Shown piece after piece: positions 1 to 7,441 of a stretch of 64,000 nucleotides of DNA. The stretch's first letter is position 1, and each line of letters opens with the position of its first letter. A program made the translations under genes and the position numbers. The stretch is from Paraglaciecola arctica (GTDB lineage Bacteria > Pseudomonadota > Gammaproteobacteria > Enterobacterales > Alteromonadaceae), in the NCBI RefSeq assembly GCF_018861065.1, contig NZ_JAHKQO010000049.1, positions 1 to 64,000 of the forward strand. The letters run 5' to 3'. A model generated the notes under the pieces. It searched no databases, was not told the DNA's origin, and saw nothing but the letters and a program-made list of their open reading frames with translations.

Positions 1-14
1 CTTTACTGCCATCC

Positions 15-88
15 CTCACCCTCGTCATTCCGGCGGTCTTTACAGCTATCGCTCACCCTCGTCATTCCGGCGGTCTTTTGGCCGGAAT
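15..88. repeat. Direct repeat with REP-like palindrome
   Basis: A 26-bp sequence occurs at 15-40 and again at 52-77, in identical form. The second copy continues into an inverted repeat, ATTCCGGC (64-71) with GCCGGAAT (81-88). The core GTCATTCCGG...CCGGAATCC resembles intergenic palindromes dispersed in many proteobacterial genomes. It is cut by the window start, so the full extent cannot be seen. It lies downstream of the rhtA stop and could also act as a transcription end. Confidence 0.6.
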
Positions 89-300
89 CCACTTTTATTG
101 TTTTTACATTAATAATTTATCAATCGATTATTAAAAGTTTTCTTAACTGATCGGCATTATGCAATAGGCTGCTTTAAAATGCTCGCCTGTTACTAATGAA
201 CGCTTAAGCCAGAGGCCTATCAGTTGGGGTAAGGTGCTCAGCCTCATCTTTTATGAAATGTGGCTAATTAGATAGGTGTGAGTTATCAGATTAGCTAGGA

Positions 301-1170
301 TTACACTCCCATGTCGATGGCCTTTTTAGGTGTAAAACTGCTGCCGATTGAAGCGATAATGATTAACACAATGGCAGCCCATTGTAATAGGGTCAAATGT
401 TCGCTTAGTATAGCGAGACCCGCCAATGCGGCAATCGCTGGCTCTAGGCTCATAAAAATGCTGAAAGTTTGCGTCGGCATATTCCTAAGAGCAACCATTT
501 CCAACGAGTACGGCACAGCACTCGATAATACTGCTACCAATAAACCAAGGGGCAACACTTCCCAACTAATTAACGCTAAACCTTGACTCACCGCGCCAAT
601 TGGCACAATCACAATGGCCGCAACTGTCATGCCCAGTGCCACGGTGATTCCGCCTGACGCTTGTTTATCGGTACGTGTGCCAAACAATATGTATCCCGCC
701 CAACAAGCTCCCGCACCTAGGGCCATTAATACCCCGCCAATATCTAATCCGTGAGCCTTAAACAAATTAGGCATCAATAGAAAAATACCAATGGAAGCAC
801 ACGCTACCCAAAATAGATCGCTTTTACGTTTCGAAGAAAACAAAGCCACGGCTAAAGGTCCAGTAAATTCAAGGGCCACAGCTATACCTAACGGAATGCG
901 TTCAATAGATAAATAAAACAGAATATTCATGCCACCTAAACACAAACCGTAAACAATAATACTGCGCCAATCTCTGCCCTGTGGCAGTTTCCTCCATGGT
1001 CTAAAAATCACCCAAAGTAATACAGCGGCAAAACCTAAACGCAGCGCAGTTGTACCCTCAGGACCGACCAAAGGAAAAAGTTGTTTTGCAATTGACGCAC
1101 CAGACTGAATAGTCACCATAGCCAATAAAACACAGACTATTGCAGTCACAAGTATACGATTGATTTGCAT
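301..1170 (-). CDS. rhtA: RhtA-type threonine/homoserine exporter (EamA/DMT family)
   Basis: The 289-residue protein is an inner-membrane exporter of the drug/metabolite transporter superfamily, with about ten hydrophobic segments in two EamA halves. It matches recalled E. coli RhtA along its length, for example SIAKQLFPLVGPEGTTALRL near the N-terminus, GGMNILFYLSI and LGIAVALEFTGPLAVALFS in the middle, and PYSLEMVALRNMP in the second half. RhtA effluxes threonine, homoserine and some amino-acid analogues by proton antiport. The length agrees with the family. It is a single gene with no obvious operon partner. The assignment is by sequence resemblance, and substrate range could differ. Confidence 0.88.
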   Translation of the reverse strand: MQINRILVTAIVCVLLAMVTIQSGASIAKQLFPLVGPEGTTALRLGFAAVLLWVIFRPWRKLPQGRDWRSIIVYGLCLGGMNILFYLSIERIPLGIAVALEFTGPLAVALFSSKRKSDLFWVACASIGIFLLMPNLFKAHGLDIGGVLMALGAGACWAGYILFGTRTDKQASGGITVALGMTVAAIVIVPIGAVSQGLALISWEVLPLGLLVAVLSSAVPYSLEMVALRNMPTQTFSIFMSLEPAIAALAGLAILSEHLTLLQWAAIVLIIIASIGSSFTPKKAIDMGV

Positions 1171-1392
1171 CGAGAAATGGTCCTGAAAATTAAGGGGTTA
1201 AAGTGCCGGCATTCTATCAGAGGAAATTTAAATTGGTCAGTAATTAATGTTGTTAAGATAAACCGCCATATCAACTGTCGTCATCATTTTGTTACATGCG
1301 GTTGTGAATAGAGTTTAGTATCCCCATTGTGTACAACAGCATCAATATCAAAGAATCAAAACCAAAGAATTAAAAGTTAAGGAGCGGAGTTT

Positions 1393-1941
1393 ATGAGTCG
1401 TCATTTTGATAAGGCCGATGGTCTATATGAAGAAAAAGATGCAGCCACAGACGGCTTTGTATTTAACCAAACAATGTTGAGAATTGCCGAACCTAAGCGT
1501 TCATTGGATTTTTATACCCGTGTAATGGGGATGACTTTACTCAAACGCCTAGATTTTGCCGATATGAAGTTTAGTTTGTACTTTTTAAGTGCAGGGGAAG
1601 ATTTTTCAGATATAAGCGATGATTCAAGCACTCGTACCGCACAAACTTTTGGACGACCAGCCATGTTAGAGTTGACTCATAACTGGGCTGACTCAGCAGA
1701 AAACACGCAATATCATAACGGTAATAGTGAGCCCAAAGGGTTTGGGCATATCGGTTTTCACGTGCCAAACCTTGAAGCTGCTTGCCAACGCTTTGAAGCG
1801 TTAGATGTGCCTTTTCAAAAACGGCCTAACGAAGGTGCCATGCAAGGCATCGCTTTCATAAAAGATCCCGACGGATATTGGATAGAAATATTTGATGCGA
1901 ATTACGTTGCCGAGTCCATTAAAGCGCATTTACAAAACTAA
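1393..1941 (+). CDS. gloA: Lactoylglutathione lyase (glyoxalase I)
   Basis: The 182-residue enzyme isomerises the methylglyoxal-glutathione hemithioacetal to S-lactoylglutathione, a cytosolic detoxification step. The sequence shows the longer glyoxalase I form: NQTMLRIAEPKRSLDFYTRVMGMTLL at residues about 25-50, ELTHNW near 98, GFGHIGFHVPNLEAAC near 116-131 and the C-terminal DPDGYWIEIFD. The histidine and glutamate metal ligands of the family fall in these blocks. A strong ribosome binding site (AAGGAGCGG) precedes the ATG. Neighbouring genes are on the other strand, so it is monocistronic. Confidence 0.95.
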   Translation: MSRHFDKADGLYEEKDAATDGFVFNQTMLRIAEPKRSLDFYTRVMGMTLLKRLDFADMKFSLYFLSAGEDFSDISDDSSTRTAQTFGRPAMLELTHNWADSAENTQYHNGNSEPKGFGHIGFHVPNLEAACQRFEALDVPFQKRPNEGAMQGIAFIKDPDGYWIEIFDANYVAESIKAHLQN

Positions 1942-1959
1942 AAACGCTATCAAATCGAA

Positions 1960-1990
1960 GTGGGCACGAGGACTCGAACCCGAAGGTACC
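1960..1990 (-). pseudogene. tRNA 3'-end-like fragment
   Basis: On the minus strand, the stretch reads like the T arm and acceptor strand of a tRNA: GGTACC, then GGGTTCGAGTCC, then TGCCCAC. No matching 5' acceptor strand, D arm or anticodon arm is found in the about 80 bases upstream, so it cannot be an intact tRNA. It could be a scar of an old tRNA-targeting integration between gloA and the patatin gene. The similarity is short and may be chance. Confidence 0.3.
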
Positions 1991-2040
1991 TATTTCTTCA
2001 AGTGTCGGGTCACGATTACAACTAAATATTTTGCCTCAAC

Positions 2041-3156
2041 TTAGGCCGACAAACGTTGGCCAGTATCGGGTTGTTGTGAAGTTAGCTGGCCTACAATATT
2101 TTCGCTAATTACTTCACTTGTGTCGCGATGAGCATTCATTTCGTCGTGTTTACGCCGAGCATATTTCCTCGCTTCGAAACTTTTTTCTGCATGTTGCTGC
2201 AAAAAGACTTTACCAGCGGCGATCCCCAATTTGTGATCATGTTTTAAATCGTTATCTGTGCTGCCTAACAATTTGCTTTGAAGTTTTTCCGTAGCAAAAA
2301 TTTGCAGGATCTCAACATCGGCTGGTGGATTGGCAATAAATGCTAACTCCTGCTGATAGGCTGTTTCGTGCTGGACTAAATAATCAAGGGTTTTAGGGCA
2401 AAAACCTGAGGTACACACCAAAGATCTAAGTTTATGTACCCAAGCTGATTGCGCTTGAAAATGAGCATCGGCAGTGCGGATCACCACAATTTTGCGAGCG
2501 CCTCGCTTGTAGGCCTCATTTACGGGGAGTGGCGCTGCTAAACCACCGTCAAGGTAAAAGTCTGTTTTGGACGATGGGGCGCTATGGTCGGTCTCTACTG
2601 CTGGTTCATTGGCTGCAGTAGTATCTAACCACGGCGTAAGTTTAACCCCTTGTTTGTATAAAAAAGGCAAGGCGCTAGAGGCTTTCAGCAGTTCACGCCA
2701 CTGCTGGCTTTCGCCTGTTGGACTTAAAAAGTAAGGGCGTCTATCTCGGGCGTTAGTCGCAGTAATGTATAGTTCACGCTGGCCTAACGTACGCCTAGCG
2801 GTTTGGAAATCGATAGCACGATTCGCTTCGGTCGTTTTATCGAAGTACCAATCCAAATCTACTATGTGTTTACCTACTAAACCTCTGCCTAAATGAAAGA
2901 AACGTTTATGCCGAGATAAACCGCGGATAAGTCGTTTGGCGTAGCCTTTTTGCTTTGCTAAATAGCTAGTTAAGTTTTGTGAACCTGCAGACGTGCCGAA
3001 GAACATATCGAAGGGATCGTAATTTTCTTGTAGCCAAGCGTCTAATACCCCAGCCGTAAATATCCCGCGCTGTCCACCACCTTCCGCAATCAAAGCAAGC
3101 TTAGGCTTTGCTGTTTGGTTAGAATTGATGGTGCGGCTTGAAGCTAGGGATTTCAT
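2041..3156 (-). CDS. yjjU: Patatin-like phospholipase, YjjU family
   Basis: The 371-residue protein has a patatin fold with a serine-aspartate dyad. The oxyanion loop EGGGQRGIFTAGVLDAW lies at about 24-41, the nucleophile motif GTSAG (GxSxG) at about 59-63, and the catalytic Asp in the DGGLAAPLPV block near 203-212. These are hallmarks of patatin lipases and the overall layout fits bacterial YjjU, predicted to hydrolyse lipid esters. No signal peptide is seen, so it is probably cytosolic or membrane-peripheral. An AAGAAGG ribosome site precedes the ATG at 3156. The C-terminal 40 residues are charged and unconserved-looking. Confidence 0.85.
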   Translation of the reverse strand: MKSLASSRTINSNQTAKPKLALIAEGGGQRGIFTAGVLDAWLQENYDPFDMFFGTSAGSQNLTSYLAKQKGYAKRLIRGLSRHKRFFHLGRGLVGKHIVDLDWYFDKTTEANRAIDFQTARRTLGQRELYITATNARDRRPYFLSPTGESQQWRELLKASSALPFLYKQGVKLTPWLDTTAANEPAVETDHSAPSSKTDFYLDGGLAAPLPVNEAYKRGARKIVVIRTADAHFQAQSAWVHKLRSLVCTSGFCPKTLDYLVQHETAYQQELAFIANPPADVEILQIFATEKLQSKLLGSTDNDLKHDHKLGIAAGKVFLQQHAEKSFEARKYARRKHDEMNAHRDTSEVISENIVGQLTSQQPDTGQRLSA

Positions 3157-3387
3157 GATGACCTTCTTGTTGTTGTGCTATTAATAATCTTAATAGCGCT
3201 ATATTAAATAAGATCATGGCTATGGGATAATTGAAACAATCAATTGATTCGATAGATAAAATTGTAGTGTTAGGCGGGCTGTAGATAGGTTGCTTAAATT
3301 CAAATGCTGCGACTATGGGGGCAAATCTATAAGTATTGAGTACCAGGGTGACAACCATATCCACAGCGAGTCCGCTATCGATAACAA

Positions 3388-3411
3388 AATAGCCGTCAAC
3401 GAGCGGCTATT
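3388..3411 (-). terminator. Probable rho-independent terminator
   Basis: AATAGCCG and CGGCTATT form an 8-bp stem. On the minus strand the stem runs into TTTTGTT. It lies just downstream of the stop codon of the minus-strand gene ending at 3434. Confidence 0.6.
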
Positions 3412-3433
3412 TCGAGTAAAGTTTTTTAAACTA

Positions 3434-3994
3434 CTATTTGGACGACTGGTTAGCGTGCCTAGTTAACCACTGTTGGCGCGCTGCTAGACGGTCAGCATCT
3501 GTTGGTGTTGAGTCACTAGCCAATTCTGTAGCGATTTGTTCAAGCAATTTATCCCGCTCTGCTATTAACTTGTCGGCATTTGGGAATAAATCTTTGGCTT
3601 GGGGGTATTCAGTTTTAATTGTTTCGATATCCAGTAATTCATAATAAGCCTTCTCGATGGCATCATTAAATTGGCTGCGCTCGGCCTGAAAAATCACATA
3701 GTCTTTCGCTGCGTCTGAATTAATATAATCGATGTCTTCACTCGGCATGCCAGCCTCTTTTGCGACAGCTAACGCCTTGTCTAACCACTCTTCAATTGCT
3801 TCTTCATCGCTTTGCAACATCGCCTGCTTAACACCTTCCACCAAATCCGAAGCTGAAAGAATCTGTTCTCGGGTAATAACCGGTAAAACAGACACTGGCT
3901 CATCGCTGATTTTTGGTTGCTGTGGATCTGGGTTCGAAAACCACAGGGCTGCGCCAATAGCTATTACAATAACGAGGGCGACTATCACTTTCAT
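3434..3994 (-). CDS. Membrane-anchored protein of unknown function
   Basis: The 186-residue protein starts with a hydrophobic segment (MKVIVALVIVIAIGAALWF, residues 1-19) that would act as signal anchor, placing the rest in the periplasm. The remainder is acidic, mostly helical and has no cysteines or catalytic-looking motif. I do not recognise the family. It stands alone between convergent/unrelated genes and the ssrA island boundary, and is followed by a hairpin terminator. Codon use and composition resemble the chromosome rather than the AT-rich island. Confidence 0.75.
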   Translation of the reverse strand: MKVIVALVIVIAIGAALWFSNPDPQQPKISDEPVSVLPVITREQILSASDLVEGVKQAMLQSDEEAIEEWLDKALAVAKEAGMPSEDIDYINSDAAKDYVIFQAERSQFNDAIEKAYYELLDIETIKTEYPQAKDLFPNADKLIAERDKLLEQIATELASDSTPTDADRLAARQQWLTRHANQSSK

Positions 3995-4180
3995 GTGCTT
4001 ACCTTTTCAATATTGAACCGAAGAATAGGCTCAAACGACAGAATTTATTTAGCCGGCAAGACTAGCATATTTTTACTCTTTAGTGAGCATTGGTGATTCG
4101 GATGTTTGTTAAATTTGCAATATTCGGGGCACGATCGATTCGCTTCATGTAAACCTAATTCAGCTCGGAATAAAGAAACA

Positions 4181-4210
4181 AAAAAGGCTTATCTTTCGAT
4201 AAGCCTTTTT
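4181..4210 (-). terminator. Displaced original ssrA terminator
   Basis: GGCTTATC (4186-4193) and GATAAGCC (4198-4205) form a perfect 8-bp stem with an A tract on one side and a T tract on the other. Read on the minus strand it follows, a few bases on, the tmRNA 3'-end fragment at 4214-4236. This is what is expected of the native ssrA terminator left behind when elements inserted into the end of the gene. It can work in both directions. Confidence 0.75.
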
Positions 4211-4213
4211 CTA

Positions 4214-4236
4214 TTTGGTGCTGGCGGGAGTTGAAC
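4214..4236 (-). other. Left attachment junction (ssrA 3'-end fragment)
   Basis: The bases from 4220 to 4236 (GCTGGCGGGAGTTGAAC) are identical to the 3' end of ssrA at 34162-34178. The flanking TTTGGT also matches, except that three bases (GGA) present in ssrA and at the middle junction are missing here. To the left lies the old ssrA terminator, to the right element 1. It is interpreted as attL of E1. Confidence 0.85.
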
Positions 4237-4270
4237 TATTATTTTTTATATTTAAATCAGTAGTTTGCAT

Positions 4271-5254
4271 CTAATCTTTTTTCCCAGTGACAGCTTGTAT
4301 TCCATACTTTTTTCTTTCTTCACATAATTCTTTAGTCCACAGCTTGTAGTTTGGACTTATTTGGTTAGCGCAGCTTACGAGTCCTATAAACCTTTGATAA
4401 AAATTTATAGCTCCGTCTCTATCATTGCTCAAATTGTCAATAATTATACTTTTTTCCTTGTCATGATTTAACATTTTAACTCTTAATTTGTTTGGAACTA
4501 ACATAATATTATTTTTAAGAATAACACCAGTTACTAATTTAGGAGTCTCTTTATTATAAACTTGAAATTTATGTATAACATAATCTGAATTTTTATTGAA
4601 AATATGAACGATGCGATTCGTTAAATCCTTCGTCAGTTTATGTTTAGCCGAAAATGTAAGGTCGTCAACATATAAAGAAAAGCTAATTTTGCGCTTCTTG
4701 CAAAAACTTTCAATTTGGTTAAATAGGTGAAGGTTGCAGAAAAATGCTAAGTTTTGTGACAATGAACTGCCAGTTGGTATGTGACTATTAAAAGTACACA
4801 ACTTGGTCATTACTTTTGCTAAGTCAGGAGCCATTCTGAAGGTATTTACAAAGCATTTATAAACATATTTTGCAGACGTTTTTTCATAGTACTTTTGGAT
4901 GTCCATTTTTCTCATATAGTCAGTTTCAACATGATACAAAGCATTACTTACATTTGAACGCCTTTTTACACCCGAGAAAAGGTAACCAGGCTTTTCTATT
5001 TTAGATAGAAATTTTTGTACTTTCTTATGAATTCGATTTAATTGAGGTTTTGGAACTTGTATTTTTCGTTGTACGATCTGCTTACTACCTTTTATAATTT
5101 TTTCTTGATTAATATGCGAAGTGTAGTAATTGTTGTTCGGTTGCAATAATAATTTTTCTAGACTTTTCTGAGGACAGTCTAAAATTTTTGCTAATCTCTT
5201 GAAAGAACGAAGTTTATAAAGGGGAGATTGATTTAGATGATATTGTTTTTCCAT
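4271..5254 (-). CDS. Retron-type reverse transcriptase
   Basis: The 327-residue protein is a compact reverse transcriptase. It has the retron NAxxH motif (NALYH, residues 104-108), the motif-A Asp in KMDIQKYY (D118), motif B as PTGSSLS (160-166), the catalytic YVDD (195-198), and the retron VTG motif (241-243). Retron RTs copy part of a partner RNA into multicopy single-stranded DNA covalently linked to RNA, and most studied retrons are anti-phage systems. The length is typical. Its start overlaps the upstream HTH-like gene by 41 bp, so translation is probably coupled. A structured RNA candidate lies upstream at 5851-6016. Its TAG stop is directly followed by an ATG (4268-4270) that would start the rep gene in the circular element. 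Confidence 0.93.
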   Translation of the reverse strand: MEKQYHLNQSPLYKLRSFKRLAKILDCPQKSLEKLLLQPNNNYYTSHINQEKIIKGSKQIVQRKIQVPKPQLNRIHKKVQKFLSKIEKPGYLFSGVKRRSNVSNALYHVETDYMRKMDIQKYYEKTSAKYVYKCFVNTFRMAPDLAKVMTKLCTFNSHIPTGSSLSQNLAFFCNLHLFNQIESFCKKRKISFSLYVDDLTFSAKHKLTKDLTNRIVHIFNKNSDYVIHKFQVYNKETPKLVTGVILKNNIMLVPNKLRVKMLNHDKEKSIIIDNLSNDRDGAINFYQRFIGLVSCANQISPNYKLWTKELCEERKKYGIQAVTGKKD

Positions 5255-5540
5255 TTAAAAATAAGCTTCCAATCTTATAAAACAATTTATTGATAATACG
5301 AAAAGTAGAACTAGTAAGTCGGGAATGTTCACCTTGAATTATGCAAAACATAAATACTTCTAAACTAATGCCAATAAAAGATGAATAATAAAGGCAAATT
5401 TTGTTTATAAATACAGAATTTCTTAACAGGCTAACGTCTATTTGCTCAATAGACAAAAGATCTTCAACTTCAATGTTACAGGCTTGAGCTACACTAATAG
5501 CATCAATTCCAAGTAAATTTCTGATCATTAATAAGTTCAT
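5214..5540 (-). CDS. Small HTH-like retron accessory protein
   Basis: The about 108-residue protein has an N-terminal region (IRNLLGIDAISVAQACNIEVEDLL, residues about 6-29) that reads as a helix-turn-helix of the XRE/Cro kind; the rest is hydrophobic and helical. I chose the ATG at 5540; a GTG two codons upstream is possible. Its end overlaps the RT start, tying it to the retron operon. Some described retron types carry an HTH protein as partner, and that is the likeliest role here, but the assignment rests on a weak motif and context. Confidence 0.7.
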   Translation of the reverse strand: MNLLMIRNLLGIDAISVAQACNIEVEDLLSIEQIDVSLLRNSVFINKICLYYSSFIGISLEVFMFCIIQGEHSRLTSSTFRIINKLFYKIGSLFLNGKTISSKSISPL

Positions 5541-5595
5541 AATCACCTATATTAGGTATACGCAAGGGAGTAACCCTAGCCCTAGCAAATTTAAG

Positions 5596-5775
5596 CTACA
5601 AGTTTGGCACTAGTACTCCGAGGTACGTTAAGCATGCAATGATAGATATCCTTATAATTACTTTAAGTGCAAAGTAAAAACCATATAAGAATAGTCTAAC
5701 CACTAAGATCCGCCACTTTGTAGCTTTTCTCAAACTCTTAGGTTGTTCGTTGGTTTTGCGATCAATAATTTTCAT
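5596..5775 (-). CDS. Small membrane protein, candidate retron effector
   Basis: This 59-residue protein has a basic N-terminal third (DRKTNEQPKSLRKATKW) and a C-terminal hydrophobic stretch from about residue 23 to the end (VVRLFLYGFYFALKVIIR then ISIIACLTYLGVLV), long enough for one or two membrane helices. I prefer the ATG at 5775, which has GGAGA five bases upstream; a GTG at 5829 would give 77 residues. It lies between the predicted retron RNA and the HTH and RT genes, in the same direction. By analogy with retrons whose effector is a small transmembrane protein, it may be the membrane-damaging toxin. That is inference. Confidence 0.65.
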   Translation of the reverse strand: MKIIDRKTNEQPKSLRKATKWRILVVRLFLYGFYFALKVIIRISIIACLTYLGVLVPNL

Positions 5776-5850
5776 ATTTTCTCCATCAAATGATTGGTTT
5801 AACCCCTCAAGACAATCTTGAAGGTCCACTATAAACCTTTCATCAGGAGT

Positions 5851-6016
5851 GGTGAGTTACCAACAAACTTTACTCCCCGACAACCTAGCGGCGATCCACT
5901 CGCCGCTTACCGGGCACGCCAGTGACTTTTGGCCAGAGCGCGTTACCGGTTCAGGTAGAACATAACTGTTCCTCGAATTAACATTTTTGAGCATAAGCTC
6001 TGTGGTTAAATTCACC
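5851..6016 (-). ncRNA. Predicted retron msr-msd RNA
   Basis: A 166-base non-coding stretch upstream of the retron genes can fold as a retron RNA. On the minus strand the 5' arm (6016-6002, GGTGAATTTAACCAC) pairs imperfectly with the 3' arm (5864-5851, GTTGGTAACTCACC), giving the a1/a2 stem. Next come AGAGC, a candidate branching guanosine, and short msr-like hairpins GAGC-TTAT-GCTC (5989-6000) and GAACA-TTAT/GTTA-TGTTC (5958-5971). A longer stem closes 5909-5950 (ACCGG with CCGGT), and an 8-bp perfect hairpin spans 5887-5907. The boundaries and branching base were inferred by eye, without folding software. Confidence 0.7.
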
Positions 6017-6077
6017 TTTTTATCGCCCAATAAGGTTACCCTCTATGCAGATGGGCTGTCAATTAATAGTTCTAAAG

Positions 6078-7166
6078 TTACTGAGAGATTTTATTTTGTG
6101 AAGATTCTGGTATCCATCGGCCATATGTTTTTCTAATCATTCCCCAGTCAGCATGCCCCATCTGGGAAGCTACCCACATGGGGTTTTTCCCAGACGTAAG
6201 CATCATTGATGCGAATGTATGGCGACATTGATAAGGGTAGCGATATTTGACACCAATTTTATTAAGTGTCGGCTTCCAAACATATTTACGCAACCCGTCA
6301 GCATATTTGTAAGTGGTATTCGTTTTTGGATCAATAAATACTCTATATTCATCGCAATATTTGGAATTAATAATTGATTTTAAGGCTTGAATTGCTTCAA
6401 ATTGCATCTCAATAGTTCTTATACTTCCTTTGGTTTTAGGCTCTTTCTCTTTGTTAAGTGTTATATTTTTGCGAATATGAGCAACACCTTTATCTAGGTC
6501 AACATCTTGCCAACGCAATGCCAATAGCTCACCAGTCCTAAGTCCTGTCCAAATGGCAAATTGGAAGAATTCACGATAAGGTGTTTCGAGAGCATCGAGT
6601 ATTTTAGCTATTTCAACTTTAGTGAAAGGCTCAGGCTCTTTTTGGTCTTGTTTGTAACGTTCTATTCGTTCCGCAGTATTGCTATCAATAACACCATCAA
6701 AAAATGCACGTTTAAATATTTGGTGTATGACGTTGCGAGCTTCATTAATGGATTTACCAGACAATGTTTGTTTAGATGCCCACTCGTCAAACATACTGGC
6801 TTTGAAATCTTTTAAACGCATATGACCGAAGTTAGGCTTTATGTATGAATTATATTTTTGGCTGTAGCCACGAATCGTAGTATGAGACCAATTACGTTGT
6901 TTTTGCTGAAACCAAATACTTGAATAGTCATCTATGGTAAAAGCGTCTGATTCACATTTAAAAGCTTTTTGTAAAATTTTACTGTTTGGATATTTATCAA
7001 GTGATGATTTATCACTAATACTTATCGCTGTTTTATAAATGGTTTCTTGCTCTGAAATTCTTTTTTTAGTCGTTTTATTGTGTAATGCAGGAATAGTTTC
7101 TGTATATCTTTCATTATGTAGAAAAAACTTTATTAGATACCCGCTTTTAACTTCAGTAACACTCAT
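6078..7166 (-). CDS. Tyrosine integrase of element 1
   Basis: The 362-residue site-specific recombinase has an N-terminal arm-binding region, a SAM-like core-binding domain (about residues 90-180) and a catalytic domain. Visible catalytic features are the Arg in IWTGLRTGELLALRW, the H-x-x-x block CRHTFASMMLTSG, and the box-II Tyr in MGHADWGMIRKTYGRW. It would catalyse integration and excision of E1 at the ssrA 3' end. Its ATG overlaps the stop of the small excisionase gene upstream (ATGA), so the two form an operon. The retron RNA begins about 60 bp downstream of its stop. Confidence 0.93.
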   Translation of the reverse strand: MSVTEVKSGYLIKFFLHNERYTETIPALHNKTTKKRISEQETIYKTAISISDKSSLDKYPNSKILQKAFKCESDAFTIDDYSSIWFQQKQRNWSHTTIRGYSQKYNSYIKPNFGHMRLKDFKASMFDEWASKQTLSGKSINEARNVIHQIFKRAFFDGVIDSNTAERIERYKQDQKEPEPFTKVEIAKILDALETPYREFFQFAIWTGLRTGELLALRWQDVDLDKGVAHIRKNITLNKEKEPKTKGSIRTIEMQFEAIQALKSIINSKYCDEYRVFIDPKTNTTYKYADGLRKYVWKPTLNKIGVKYRYPYQCRHTFASMMLTSGKNPMWVASQMGHADWGMIRKTYGRWIPESSQNKISQ

Positions 7167-7339
7167 AGTTTTTTACCTTCTATCCATTTATTAATCATTT
7201 CAACGTTCATCATCAATCGCCCGTCGGGCGCTTTTATGTAGTGAATGGTTTTATGCCAGACTCCTTTTTTAACCTTGTTGCGGATTGCTTCTGGCGTGTA
7301 GCCAATCATTTCTGAAAGTTTATTGGTTGTGACATACAT
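7163..7339 (-). CDS. Small excisionase (Xis-like)
   Basis: This 58-residue gene starts at the ATG at 7337-7339 with CAGGAG upstream and ends with TGA inside the integrase start (ATGA overlap). The product begins MYVTTNKLSEMIGYTPEAIR and continues with a basic segment and KAPDGRLMMNVEMINKW. This is the winged-helix shape of lambda-type excisionases: a helix-turn-helix that reads TxxLxxxxGYxxxAI, then a basic wing. Such proteins bend DNA at the att site and favour excision. It is translationally coupled to the integrase, as in many integrative elements. Confidence 0.8.
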   Translation of the reverse strand: MYVTTNKLSEMIGYTPEAIRNKVKKGVWHKTIHYIKAPDGRLMMNVEMINKWIEGKKL

Positions 7340-7441
7340 GTATTTACTCCTGTTGGTTTAGACAGGGGTAGATTGGTACTCAAAGGTCTGGTAAAACAGA
7401 TACCCAACCGGTTGCGTACCTGTCGTTTTTAGGGAGTAAAA

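Noticed and set aside
3119-3364. 81-codon minus-strand frame upstream of the patatin gene
   Set aside because: It overlaps the patatin start, has no ribosome site and a composition unlike a protein.
4271-5254. RT considered as group II intron or DGR reverse transcriptase
   Set aside because: It has retron NAxxH and VTG motifs and no maturase, HNH or variable-repeat context; the size is that of a retron RT.
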